From the NCBI RefSeq assembly GCF_039543385.1, contig NZ_BAABJQ010000022.1, positions 86,005 to 150,004 on the forward strand: a DNA stretch of 64,000 nt, written 5' to 3'. The stretch is from Rugosimonospora acidiphila (lineage in GTDB: Bacteria > Actinomycetota > Actinomycetes > Mycobacteriales > Micromonosporaceae). The translations under genes and the position numbers were made by a program. Each line of letters begins with the position of its first letter. Position 1 is the stretch's first letter. This document shows, in pieces, positions 1 through 7,927 of the stretch. A model generated the notes under the pieces. That model was not told the origin of the DNA. It was given only the letters and a program-made list of their open reading frames with translations, and ran no database searches.

Positions 1-674
1 CCGGCGACTCCGCCCGCGCGCTGGCCCTCATCGAGGAGGCCAGCGCCCAGCTGAGCCCCTCGCCGAACAATGGCGGGGAGGACGTCTACCTGATGTACGC
101 GCGGCTGGCCGGAGCCCGGGCCAACAGCGGCGACCTGGAGGGCGCCCGGTCGGAGCTGGCCCGGGCGCGCGCGGCGCTGCCGGCCGGCGCCGCCATGTCC
201 GCCGAGTCGCACCTGCTGATGGTCGAGGCCGACCTGGCTCGCCGGTCCGGCGACCCGGCCGCCGCGATGGCGGTGTACGAGTCGCTGCGCGCCGCGCCGG
301 CCGAGGTGGGCCGGCAGCAGCTCGCCATGGTCACCTGCCTGCAGGCCAGGCTGATAGCCGAGGGTGGCGACCGGGAACGGGCCGTCGACCTGCTGCGGGA
401 GGCGCTCGCCACCCTGGCCGAGATCCCCGACCTGGGCATCCTGCTGCAGATCATCGGGGGCTTCGCGTCGATCGAGGAGGATCCGGAGCGGCTGGCGACG
501 TTGGCCGGGGCGACGCGGACCCTGACCAGCTCCTGGCTGCCCGACGTGCCCTCGGCGGAGGTCGCCGCCGTCCTGGACCGGGCCCGTACCTCGCTGGGCG
601 AGGCCCGGTACGAGGCGGCCTACGCGGCCGGCCGGGCGATGGACCGGGTGGCGTTGACGGCGTACCTCGGCTGA
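1..674 (+). CDS. C-terminal part of a TPR-repeat protein, probably of a large transcriptional regulator
   Basis: The frame is open to the left edge, so this is only the 3' end of a longer gene. The visible part is about 223 residues of Ala/Leu/Arg-rich paired helices. Examples are segments reading ARLAGARANSGDLEGARSEL and later RDRAVDLL-like helix pairs, the look of tetratricopeptide repeats. Such tails are usual in LuxR/AfsR-type ATPase regulators and in BTAD proteins, but no DNA-binding or ATPase domain is visible here, so the class of the whole protein is inference. It ends 14 bp before the convergent cupin gene, with no clear terminator between. Confidence 0.65.
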   Translation, partial: GDSARALALIEEASAQLSPSPNNGGEDVYLMYARLAGARANSGDLEGARSELARARAALPAGAAMSAESHLLMVEADLARRSGDPAAAMAVYESLRAAPAEVGRQQLAMVTCLQARLIAEGGDRERAVDLLREALATLAEIPDLGILLQIIGGFASIEEDPERLATLAGATRTLTSSWLPDVPSAEVAAVLDRARTSLGEARYEAAYAAGRAMDRVALTAYLG

Positions 675-688
675 CCGGTGCCGGCCGG

Positions 689-2005
689 CTACCCGACCGG
701 TACCGCGACCGCCTCGCGCAGCAGCCGCCGCACCAGTACCAGCTGATCCTCGCCGTCCACGCCGGGCAGGTCACCCACCCGTACCGCGCCGGCGGCCAGC
801 AGGGCGCGCAGGGCCGGCTCGCAGAACCCGGGGAAGCGGATGGTCCGGTCGGCCAGTTCCAGGAGTACCGCTCCCGCCTCGGTACGCAGGTGCCAGCGCA
901 GGCCGGCCCGGGGTGCCACGACGGTCTCCCGACCGACGCCGGCGATCGCCGCGGCCTGGGCCACCGGCCGGATCGGCGCGGGCCGGGTGGCGGGGAAGCA
1001 CCGGGCGCGCATCCGCCCGGCCAGCGCCGCAGCGCCCGGCCGGCCCAGCGCCTCGCGCAGGGCATCGAGCACGCCGGTCAACTGCCCGGCGAGCTGCCGC
1101 TCGTCGGCCGGATCGAAGCCGAGCGGGAAGCCGGCCCGCAGCGCCGGCTCCTCGGCCGCCAGCGCGATCAGCTCCTCGACCAGCGCGTACCGGTTCAGCG
1201 CGCGCAGCCCGAGGGTCAGGTGCAGGCTGTGCCCGTCCCGGGCGGTCGCCGAATGCACCCAGCCCCGCGGCAGGTACAGGGCGTCCCCGGCGGCCAGCTC
1301 GACGTCCAGCACCGGGGCGCCCCGCGCGGCCGCGGCGACCTCGCCGCCCCGCCCGTCCCAGCGCTGGCCCTCCAGCGGGTCGACCAGCACCGGCTCGTGG
1401 ATGAGCCACCGCTTGCGCCCCTCCACCTGGAGGACGAACACGTCGTGGGTGTCGTAGTGGCTGGCGAAGCCCTGCCCGTCGGGTGGCGTGAGGTACGCGT
1501 TGACGCCCACCGGCGCGGCGAGCTCCCCGGCCAGCGCGCCGGCGAAGTCGATCAGCGGCGGCCACAGCCGGTGCAACCCCTGGAACACCAGGGTCGCGCC
1601 CCCGGCGAACAGGTCCAGGATCGCCTCGTCGCGCACCTGGTCGGGGATCTCGGCACCGGCCCCGCCGCCGCCCACGTACCGGCGCGCGGGCAGCACCTCG
1701 CCGTCCCGGGCCACCCGCAGGAACGGGGTGCGCAGGCCGCGGCGACTGAGCAGCTCGTCGGCGGCGTCGCCACCGAACAGGTCGGCGTACCCGGGCCGGG
1801 TTCCGGCCGAGGCGAAGTCGGCGGCCCGGCACAGCAGCGGAGCCCGGCCCCAGTACGCGCCGGCGAACTGCGCCGGCTCGATCGCGACGCAGCGGCGCAG
1901 CGCGACCGCACCCCGCACGGGGGAGGACCCGGCCTCCGCGTTCGGGGCACCGGCCGCACCGGCGGGCGGCCGGTGGCGCACCGCGGTCGTCCGGTCGCGG
2001 GTCAC
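689..2005 (-). CDS. JmjC-type cupin (Cupin_4) 2-oxoglutarate/iron oxygenase, probable peptide or protein hydroxylase
   Basis: 438 residues, GTG start three bases after the stop of the upstream repeat peptide, so translation is very likely coupled. The double-stranded beta-helix shows the iron triad: His183 and Asp185 in SHYDTHDVFVLQVEGRKRW, and a distal His251 in LPRGWVHSA. This layout matches the ribosomal-oxygenase group (YcfD/RoxA on L16, human NO66 and MINA53), which hydroxylate Arg or His side chains using 2-oxoglutarate and O2. A winged-helix-like C-terminal part (about residues 360-438) also fits that group. The substrate is not given by sequence. The coupled peptide at 2009-2290 is the obvious candidate, with a ribosomal protein as the alternative. 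Confidence 0.85.
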   Translation of the reverse strand: MTRDRTTAVRHRPPAGAAGAPNAEAGSSPVRGAVALRRCVAIEPAQFAGAYWGRAPLLCRAADFASAGTRPGYADLFGGDAADELLSRRGLRTPFLRVARDGEVLPARRYVGGGGAGAEIPDQVRDEAILDLFAGGATLVFQGLHRLWPPLIDFAGALAGELAAPVGVNAYLTPPDGQGFASHYDTHDVFVLQVEGRKRWLIHEPVLVDPLEGQRWDGRGGEVAAAARGAPVLDVELAAGDALYLPRGWVHSATARDGHSLHLTLGLRALNRYALVEELIALAAEEPALRAGFPLGFDPADERQLAGQLTGVLDALREALGRPGAAALAGRMRARCFPATRPAPIRPVAQAAAIAGVGRETVVAPRAGLRWHLRTEAGAVLLELADRTIRFPGFCEPALRALLAAGAVRVGDLPGVDGEDQLVLVRRLLREAVAVPVG

Positions 2006-2008
2006 CGC

Positions 2009-2290
2009 TCAGGCGCCGTCGTCCGCGCCGCCGTCGTGCCTGCCGGGCAGGCCGGGCTTGCCGGCGGCGCTGTCCGCCGGGCCCTCGGCGCCGCCGTCCG
2101 CGCCGCCGTCGTGCTCGCTCGAGTTGGCGCCGCCGTCGGCCGGCCCCTCGTGTGCCGGGTCCATCGCGCCGCTGTCGGCGCCGCCGTCGTTGACTCCGGG
2201 AACGCCGAACTCGCCCGGGCCGCTGTCGGCCGGGCCCTCCAACCCGTTGCCGGCGCCCTCGGTCGTCATGTCGTCGTCGTTGAGTCGCAT
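2009..2290 (-). CDS. Small acidic repeat peptide, candidate substrate or precursor for the adjacent cupin oxygenase
   Basis: 93 residues from an ATG with a GGGGAAG ribosome site 6-7 bases upstream. A longer in-frame start 66 bp upstream has no such site. After a short head, MRLNDDDMTTEG, the rest is three modules. Each opens with EGPAD, runs through a variable stretch, and closes with DGGAD preceded by Asn or His (VNDGGAD, EHDGGAD, RHDGGAD). It has no Cys and no membrane segment, and is strongly acidic with only two Arg and one Lys after the leader-like head. I recognise no described family. The tight coupling to the oxygenase and the regular (N/H)-D-G-G-A-D sites suggest a modified peptide (RiPP-like) or a dedicated hydroxylation target. 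That role is inference. Confidence 0.7.
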   Translation of the reverse strand: MRLNDDDMTTEGAGNGLEGPADSGPGEFGVPGVNDGGADSGAMDPAHEGPADGGANSSEHDGGADGGAEGPADSAAGKPGLPGRHDGGADDGA

Positions 2291-2345
2291 GCAGCTTCCC
2301 CGCCTAGATCTATCCGTCTGGATCTGTCCGGCTACGGACCGGACA

Positions 2346-2376
2346 TTATGTGTCATAACCGAAGAAAGTTATCTTC
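2346..2376. promoter_or_regulatory. Two adjacent inverted repeats upstream of the peptide-cupin operon
   Basis: TTATG-TGT-CATAA (2346-2358) and GAAGA-N6-TCTTC (2361-2376) are both perfect and lie 56-86 bp before the peptide start. On the minus strand CATAAT at 2345-2350 could serve as a -10 box, so the repeats would cover the promoter. Neither resembles the Zur box seen at 8940. The regulator is unknown. Confidence 0.4.
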
Positions 2377-2436
2377 AGGCGAGAATAGCCCTCGGAATCC
2401 TGGCGGGGAGGCGGACCGGGCGGATGTGGCCCTGAC

Positions 2437-2462
2437 CGGGTATACCCGCCGCGCCGTACACT
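2437..2462 (+). promoter_or_regulatory. Probable zur promoter region with a 12-bp palindrome
   Basis: CGGGTATACCCG at 2437-2448 is a perfect palindrome containing TATACC, and TACACT follows at 2457-2462. Either could be the -10 of zur, whose start lies at 2503. The -35 is not clear. Confidence 0.3.
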
Positions 2463-2502
2463 CGGGACGTCCCCACTCCACCGCCGGCTCCCGGAGTACA
2501 TA

Positions 2503-2910
2503 TTGACCAACGTGACGCCAGGCATCACTCGTAACACCAGGCAGCGCGGCGAGGTGCTGGCGTTGCTGGAGGGCACCGACGAGTTCCGCAGCGCCCAGCA
2601 GCTGCACGCTCAGCTGCGCGCCAAGGGCTCCGGGGTCGGGCTGACCACGGTGTACCGCACGCTGCAGCTGCTGGCCGAGGCCGGCGAGGTCGACCAGATG
2701 CGGCTCGGCGACGGCGAACAGCTGTACCGGCGGTGCAGCCGCAGCCAGCACCACCACCACCTGGTGTGCCGATCCTGCGGTCACACGGTCGAGGTGGAGG
2801 GCCCGGCGGTCGAGCGGTGGGCGCAGAAGCTGGCCTGCGAGCACGGCTTCACCGACGTCAGCCACACCCTGGAGATCTTCGGTACCTGCGCCGACTGCAG
2901 CTCCCACTGA
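2503..2910 (+). CDS. zur: Zinc uptake regulator Zur (Fur family)
   Basis: 135 residues, TTG start with GGAG about six bases upstream; a GTG three codons later is the alternative. The N-terminal winged helix carries the Fur-family TTVYRTLQLLAEAGEVD. It is followed by the His-rich metal motif RCSRSQHHHHLVCRSCG and a C-terminal CADC that completes the structural Cys4 zinc site. The pattern matches mycobacterial and streptomycete Zur rather than iron Fur. In zinc sufficiency Zur represses uptake genes. A good Zur box lies on the promoter of the zinc ABC operon at 8917-8958, 6 kb away, so a zur-znu circuit is well supported in this window. Confidence 0.92.
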   Translation: MTNVTPGITRNTRQRGEVLALLEGTDEFRSAQQLHAQLRAKGSGVGLTTVYRTLQLLAEAGEVDQMRLGDGEQLYRRCSRSQHHHHLVCRSCGHTVEVEGPAVERWAQKLACEHGFTDVSHTLEIFGTCADCSSH

Positions 2911-3000
2911 CCCCTCGGCCCGATCGCGTCGGCCCGATCAACCCGGGGTGGCCGGGCCAGGGTCGGATCACCGTTCCGCGCGTCATCGGTCCCCGGCGCG

Positions 3001-3318
3001 TCATTCCGGGTCGGCGCGAGGAATGGACGTCCGAACGTTGATGCTGATGCCGGGGGCGCCCGGAACCCGTTGCGCGGGCGGGGTGGTGTGGTAGTCCTCG
3101 CCAAACGATCCGCTGCTGGTCTCGCCCGTCAGGCCGAACAGTGCCAATCCGATCATGTCGATGGCGGCAACTCGTTCGGCCGGTTCTCCCCCGACGAGGA
3201 ACAGCGAGAAGTCGGCGTTGACGTTCGGTAGCTCGGTCGTGTCCATCATCGCGAACCTGTCCGCGAGTACGCGCAGATCCCTCGCGATATCCGCCGGGGT
3301 CTTGAGGTAGCGCGCCAT
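3001..3318 (-). CDS. Hypothetical protein, 105 residues
   Basis: ATG start with a strong GGGGGAAG site just upstream (gggggaagaatg), which is the main reason to accept it. The product begins MARYLKTPADIARDLRVLAD. It is soluble with an amphipathic helical first half, and its C-terminal 30 residues are rich in Pro, Gly and Ser and probably disordered. I recognise no domain. The gene stands alone, convergent with zur and divergent from the oxidoreductase at 3539. Base composition is a little less GC-biased at codon third positions than its neighbours, so recent acquisition is possible but not shown. Confidence 0.65.
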   Translation of the reverse strand: MARYLKTPADIARDLRVLADRFAMMDTTELPNVNADFSLFLVGGEPAERVAAIDMIGLALFGLTGETSSGSFGEDYHTTPPAQRVPGAPGISINVRTSIPRADPE

Positions 3319-3538
3319 TCTTCCCCCATCACGAGGTGCACTTCGGCCCGGCGCTGCCGGCGAAGACGATCATACAACCGTGGGCCGCGGCCACCAGCCC
3401 ACGCGGCGACCCGCTACGCCAGCTCGCACGGCACGGTGGTTGCGGCGCCCGGCCCGGCGCGACGCGTGACACGGCAGATCAAAGTGGGCAACTATGTCAT
3501 GATTAGGGGCAATCTCAGGAGACCTTGTAGGGGGCCTG

Positions 3539-4507
3539 ATGACGGAGCCACGGTCGGAACCCGCCGATGACCGGATGGCGGCGTGCGGGGTCGCGGAGCC
3601 GTCCGGTGCGGTCCAATCCCTCCGGCTGCCCAGGCCCGCCCCGCCCGGGCCGGGCGAGATCCTGATCGACGTCCTGGCCGCCGGCGTCGGGCCCTGGGAC
3701 AGGCTGCTGTTCACGGGGGGCTGGGACGTGGGGCTCCGTTTCCCGGGCGCACTGGGGGTGGAGGGCGCGGGACGCGTCGTCGCCGTCGGGCCGGATGTCA
3801 CGTACCCCGCCGTCGGCGACCCGGTGTTCGCGCACGGCGCCCCGCTGTCCGGGCACAGCGGCTTCTGGGCCGAGCAGGTGTCGCTGCTGGCCGCGCACGC
3901 GGCGGTGGTGCCCGAGGGCCTCGACCCGCGGCGCGCGGCGGCCCTGCCCGTCAACGGGCTGACCGCCAAACAGGCACTGGATGAGCTGCACCTGTCCCGC
4001 GGCGAGAGCCTGCTGGTGACCAACGGGGCCGGGGCGACCGGGGCCATCGCCGTGCAACTCGCGGTGGCCGCGGGCGTGCACGTGACGGCGACGGCGTCCC
4101 CCCGCTCCTTCGACCAGGTACGCGGGCACGGGGCCGCCGAGGTCGTCGACTACCACTCTCCCGACTGGCCCCGCCGCTTCGGCCGCACCTTCGACGCGGC
4201 GCTCACGACGGCGCCGGGCACGGCGGCCACCGCCGCGCAACTCGTCCGTCCCGGCGGTCGACTGTGCTCGATCACCTCGGACGCCCCGACCTCGACCGCC
4301 GAGCTCGCCGCGACCGATCTCTACGTCCGCCCCGACGCGCAGGCCCTGGCGCTACTCGCCGCCCGCCTCCTGGACGGCACTCTCGACCTGCTGCCCATCC
4401 AGCCGCTGTCGCTCGATGAAGGCCCCGCGGCGTTCGAGCGGGCCACGCACGGCCAGACCGGCGGATCCAAGCTGGTCCTGCTACCGACCGGCCCGACCTC
4501 CGCCTGA
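3539..4507 (+). CDS. Quinone-oxidoreductase-like NADP-dependent MDR enzyme
   Basis: 322 residues of the medium-chain dehydrogenase/reductase fold without catalytic zinc ligands. The GroES-like N-terminus is followed by a nucleotide-binding segment with NGAGATGAIAVQLA (about residues 161-174), the usual AxxGxxG of the quinone oxidoreductase branch. The C-terminus GGSKLVLLP is typical of the family. It likely reduces quinones or enones with NADPH in the cytoplasm, but the substrate is not readable. The start follows a G-rich site (agggggcctg) and an AT-rich promoter-like stretch near 3488-3510. A four-copy 14-bp repeat lies just after its stop. Confidence 0.8.
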   Translation: MTEPRSEPADDRMAACGVAEPSGAVQSLRLPRPAPPGPGEILIDVLAAGVGPWDRLLFTGGWDVGLRFPGALGVEGAGRVVAVGPDVTYPAVGDPVFAHGAPLSGHSGFWAEQVSLLAAHAAVVPEGLDPRRAAALPVNGLTAKQALDELHLSRGESLLVTNGAGATGAIAVQLAVAAGVHVTATASPRSFDQVRGHGAAEVVDYHSPDWPRRFGRTFDAALTTAPGTAATAAQLVRPGGRLCSITSDAPTSTAELAATDLYVRPDAQALALLAARLLDGTLDLLPIQPLSLDEGPAAFERATHGQTGGSKLVLLPTGPTSA

Positions 4508-4515
4508 CGTCGGTG

Positions 4516-4571
4516 CCGGACGCCCGTAGCCGGACGCCCGTAGCCGGACGCCCGTAGCCGGACGCCCGTAG
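4516..4571 (+). repeat. Four tandem copies of a 14-bp unit, each with a TAG
   Basis: Four exact copies of ccggacgcccgtag start nine bases after the oxidoreductase stop. TAG falls at 4527, 4541, 4555 and 4569, which covers all three plus-strand frames. The minus strand of the unit carries no stop. Confidence 0.95.
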
Positions 4572-4950
4572 CCGGCGCGAGGGCGGCCCGACTCGCGCGT
4601 CGGACTCGAAACGCTTCGCCTGGCGATCGGCATGCTTCGTCAGCGACGGTGGGGTGTCGGGGGAGGCGCCCCGCTGTCTCGCGCGCCCTCCGGTGCGGGC
4701 CGGCCCGTACCGCACGGCACAGGCCGCGCTGCCTGCGGTGGCGCCGCCCACCCGGCTCATTGACATCAGGGGTCCGTTGTGTGAATCTCCAAGCGGAGCC
4801 GGCGTGGGAGCCCCAGGCCCGTCATCACACCTGACGCCCACGCGCGCGGTCACGGCGGTCGAGAAGTCCGGATCCCGCCCCCTTTTTCCCAAGTGTGCCG
4901 CCGTCAGGGTTCGCCCAGAGGTTAAGCGCTTCGACGGAGGGGAAACCCGC
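4572..4950. other. Non-coding upstream region of the xyloglucanase gene with a LacI-type half-palindrome
   Basis: No convincing gene. The reading frame of the downstream enzyme stays open back to 4654, but that stretch has no ribosome site and no signal-peptide character. The palindrome TTAAGCGCTT ends 20 bp before the start, with AAGCGCTT at 4924-4931. Together with a related GAAACGCTTCG near 4608 it resembles operators of LacI-family sugar repressors such as CebR. No such repressor lies in the window. Confidence 0.4.
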
Positions 4951-7827
4951 ATGCACGCCCTCACCCACATCCGTACCCACGTGCCGAACCTGCGCAGGCT
5001 CGCCGACCGTCACCGCCCGCCGGGGCCGGTCCGTTCCCGGTCACGCCGCAGAGGCATGGTCAGCCTGCTCGTCGCGGTCACCGTCGCCGCCACCGCGGTG
5101 CTCACCGGCCAGGTGCTCGTCGGGCCGGCGCCGGCCGGTGCCGCCGCGGCCGCCCCGTACAACTGGAAGAACGTCGCGATCGGCGGCGGCGGCTTCGTAC
5201 CCGGAATCATCTTCAACCAGTCCCAGCGCAACCTGGTCTACGCCCGCACCGACATCGGCGGCGCGTACCGGTGGAACCAGACCACCGGCCGCTGGGTACC
5301 GCTGCTGGACTGGGTCGGCTCCACGAACTGGGGGTACAACGGGGTGGTCAGCCTGGCCACCGACGCGGTCGACCCGAACCGGGTGTACGTCGCGGCCGGC
5401 ATGTACACCAACAGCTGGGACCCGAACAACGGTGCCATCCTGCGCTCCACCGACCAGGGCAACACCTGGCAGGCCACACCGCTGCCGTTCAAGCTCGGCG
5501 GCAACATGCCCGGCCGGGGCATGGGGGAGCGACTGGCCATCGACCCGCACAGGAACAGCGTGCTGTACTTCGGCGCGCCCAGCGGCAACGGCCTGTGGAA
5601 GAGCACCGACTCCGGGGTGACCTGGTCCAAGGTGGCCAACTTCCCCAACCCCGGCAACTACGTCGCCGACCCGAGCGACACCTCCGGATACCAGAGTGAC
5701 AACCAGGGCATCGTCTGGGTCACCTTCGACCCGTCGACGGCCACCGGCAGCAACCTCACCCAGGGCATCTACGTCGGCGTGGCGGACAAGGACCACACCG
5801 TGTACCGCAGCACCGACGGCGGGACGACCTGGTCGGCGGTGGCCGGTACCCCGACCGGGTACATCGCGCACAAGGGCGTGCTGGACTCCGTCAACCACTA
5901 CCTGTACATCGCGACCAGCGACACGGGCGGCCCGTACGACGGCGCCAAGGGCGACGTCTGGCGCTACAGCACGACCACCGGCACCTGGACGCAGATCAGC
6001 CCCATCCCGTCCAGCAGCGCCGACGACTACTTCGGCTACAGCGGCCTGACCATCGACCGGCAGCACCCGGGCACCATCATGGTGGCCACCCAGGTCTCCT
6101 GGTGGCCGGACGCCATCTTCTTCCGCAGCACCGACTCCGGCGCCACCTGGACCCGGATCTGGGACTTCACCAGCTACCCCGACCGCAGCCTGCGCTACAC
6201 GATGGACGTCACGTCCGAACCCTGGCTGACCTTCGGCGCCCAGCCGGCACCTCCCGTACCGAGCCCGAAGCTGGGCTGGATGAACGAGTCGGTGGAGATC
6301 GACCCGTTCGACTCCAACCACCTGATGTACGGCACCGGTGCGACCATCTACGGCACCAACAACCTCACCAACTGGGATACCGGTGGCCAGATCACCCTCA
6401 AGCCGGTGGTGGCCGGGCTGGAGGAGACCTCGGTGCTCGACCTGATCAGCCCGCCGACCGGGGCACCGCTGGTCAGCGCCCTGGGTGACATCGGCGGCTT
6501 CCGGCACACCAACCTCGACGCCGTACCGTCGATGATGTTCACCGCGCCGGTGTTCGACTCGACGACCAGCCTGGACTACGCGGAGACCAACCCGAGCGTC
6601 ATGGTCAGGGCCGGCAACTTCACCGACTCCGACCGGCCCAACGACTCGCACGCCGCGTTCTCCACCGACGGCGGGGCGAACTGGTTCCAGGGCACCGAGC
6701 CGGGCGGCGTGAACAGCGGCGGCACCATCGCGGCGGCGGCCGACGGCAGCCGGTTCGTCTGGGCACCCGGCGACCCGGGCATCCAGGTGGTCTACTCGGT
6801 CGGGTTCGGCAACTCGTGGAGCGCGTCCACCGGCATCCCGGCCAACGCCACGGTGGAGTCCGACCGGGTCAACCCGATGAAGTTCTACGGGTTCTCCGGC
6901 GGCAGGTTCTACGTGAGCACCAACGGCGGGGCGAGCTTCACCGCGTCCGCGGCCACCGGGCTGCCGTCCACGGGCAGCGTCTACTTCAAGGCGGTGGCCG
7001 GGCACGAGGGCGACGTCTGGCTGGCCGGTACGGGCGGCCTGTGGCACTCGACCAACTCCGGCACCTCGTTCAGCAAGGTCACCACCGTGGACAGCGCGGA
7101 CAACATCGGCTTCGGCAGGGCGGCCCCCGGCCAGACCTACCCGGCGCTGTACGCGATCGCGTCGGTCGGCGGGGTCCACGGGGTGTACCGGTCCGACGAC
7201 GCCGGGGCCAGCTGGCTCCGGATCAACGACGACCAGCACCAGTACGGCAACATCGGCGCGACGATCACCGGCGACCCGAGGATCTACGGACGGGTGTACC
7301 TCGGCACCAACGGCAGGGGCATCCTGTACGCCGACCCGATCGGCGGCCCGACCACCGGCCCGTCGACCAGCCCGAGCGCCAGCCGCCCGGCGAGCCCGTC
7401 GCCGAGCCCGAGCCGCACCTCGCCGAGCCCGAGCCGGAGCCCCAGTCCGAGTCCGAGCCCGTCGCGGACCCCGACCCCGCCGCCGACCTCGCCGCCGCCG
7501 GCGGGTGGGTGTGCGGTGGCGTACTCGGTGACCGGCCAGTGGGGCGGCGGCTTCCAGGGCGACGTCCAGGTGACCAACAACGGCAGCGCCGCGATCAACG
7601 GTTGGACGCTGCGCTGGACGTTCGCCAACGGCCAGGTGATCAGCCAGCTGTGGAACGGCATCGTCTCGCAGAGCGGCGCGGCGGTCACCGTCACCAACGT
7701 CAGCTACAACCCGACGATCGGTCCGCACGCGACGGTCGACCTCGGGTTCCTGGCCAGCTGGAACAACTCCACGAACGCGAAGCCGACCAGCTTCACACTC
7801 AACGGCACCACCTGCGCCTCGAGCTGA
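4951..7827 (+). CDS. Secreted GH74 xyloglucanase with C-terminal cellulose-binding module CBM2
   Basis: 958 residues from the ATG preceded by GGAGGGGAAA. An Arg-rich head and hydrophobic core (about residues 36-60) ending PAPAGAAAAA form a long signal peptide. The catalytic part opens with YNWKNVAIGGGGFVPGI and repeats Asp-box-like strands such as STDSGVTWSKV and STDSGATWTRI, the seven-bladed double propeller of GH74. A Pro/Ser/Thr linker (about 805-850) of PSPSPS type leads to a CBM2 of about 104 residues with flanking Cys. The enzyme cuts the beta-1,4-glucan backbone of xyloglucan outside the cell; endo or reducing-end-specific action cannot be told here. Xylose genes at 60.6-63.4 kb could use part of the products. 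Confidence 0.93.
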   Translation: MHALTHIRTHVPNLRRLADRHRPPGPVRSRSRRRGMVSLLVAVTVAATAVLTGQVLVGPAPAGAAAAAPYNWKNVAIGGGGFVPGIIFNQSQRNLVYARTDIGGAYRWNQTTGRWVPLLDWVGSTNWGYNGVVSLATDAVDPNRVYVAAGMYTNSWDPNNGAILRSTDQGNTWQATPLPFKLGGNMPGRGMGERLAIDPHRNSVLYFGAPSGNGLWKSTDSGVTWSKVANFPNPGNYVADPSDTSGYQSDNQGIVWVTFDPSTATGSNLTQGIYVGVADKDHTVYRSTDGGTTWSAVAGTPTGYIAHKGVLDSVNHYLYIATSDTGGPYDGAKGDVWRYSTTTGTWTQISPIPSSSADDYFGYSGLTIDRQHPGTIMVATQVSWWPDAIFFRSTDSGATWTRIWDFTSYPDRSLRYTMDVTSEPWLTFGAQPAPPVPSPKLGWMNESVEIDPFDSNHLMYGTGATIYGTNNLTNWDTGGQITLKPVVAGLEETSVLDLISPPTGAPLVSALGDIGGFRHTNLDAVPSMMFTAPVFDSTTSLDYAETNPSVMVRAGNFTDSDRPNDSHAAFSTDGGANWFQGTEPGGVNSGGTIAAAADGSRFVWAPGDPGIQVVYSVGFGNSWSASTGIPANATVESDRVNPMKFYGFSGGRFYVSTNGGASFTASAATGLPSTGSVYFKAVAGHEGDVWLAGTGGLWHSTNSGTSFSKVTTVDSADNIGFGRAAPGQTYPALYAIASVGGVHGVYRSDDAGASWLRINDDQHQYGNIGATITGDPRIYGRVYLGTNGRGILYADPIGGPTTGPSTSPSASRPASPSPSPSRTSPSPSRSPSPSPSPSRTPTPPPTSPPPAGGCAVAYSVTGQWGGGFQGDVQVTNNGSAAINGWTLRWTFANGQVISQLWNGIVSQSGAAVTVTNVSYNPTIGPHATVDLGFLASWNNSTNAKPTSFTLNGTTCASS

Positions 7828-7888
7828 GCGCGCCCCCAGTTGAGCCGCGTCTCCAATCTGAGTCGCGGCTCCAGTTGAGCCGTGGCGG
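7821..7888 (+). repeat. Four degenerate ~17-bp units, each with TGA, the first holding the GH74 stop
   Basis: Units of 16-18 bp with the core (c)agttgagccgcg recur four times. TGA occurs at 7825 (the real stop), 7841, 7859 and 7876. They run straight into the terminator palindrome. Confidence 0.75.
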
Positions 7889-7913
7889 GGCGGCCGATCG
7901 GCCGCCCCGCCAC
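7882..7913. terminator. 32-bp perfect palindrome, bidirectional terminator
   Basis: GTGGCGGGGCGGCC, GATC, then the exact complement. It lies between the convergent GH74 and hydrolase genes and has no U tract, as is common for actinobacterial terminators. Confidence 0.8.
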
Positions 7914-7927
7914 GCTCCACCCGCCGG

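Noticed and set aside
4654..4950. N-terminal extension of the xyloglucanase
   Set aside because: The frame is open, but the good ribosome site and signal peptide are at 4951; the upstream stretch has no such features.
5041..7920. 959-codon open frame on the minus strand opposite the GH74 gene
   Set aside because: Product is Arg/Gly/Val-rich with no domain, no start signals, and mirrors the codon bias of the real gene on the plus strand.
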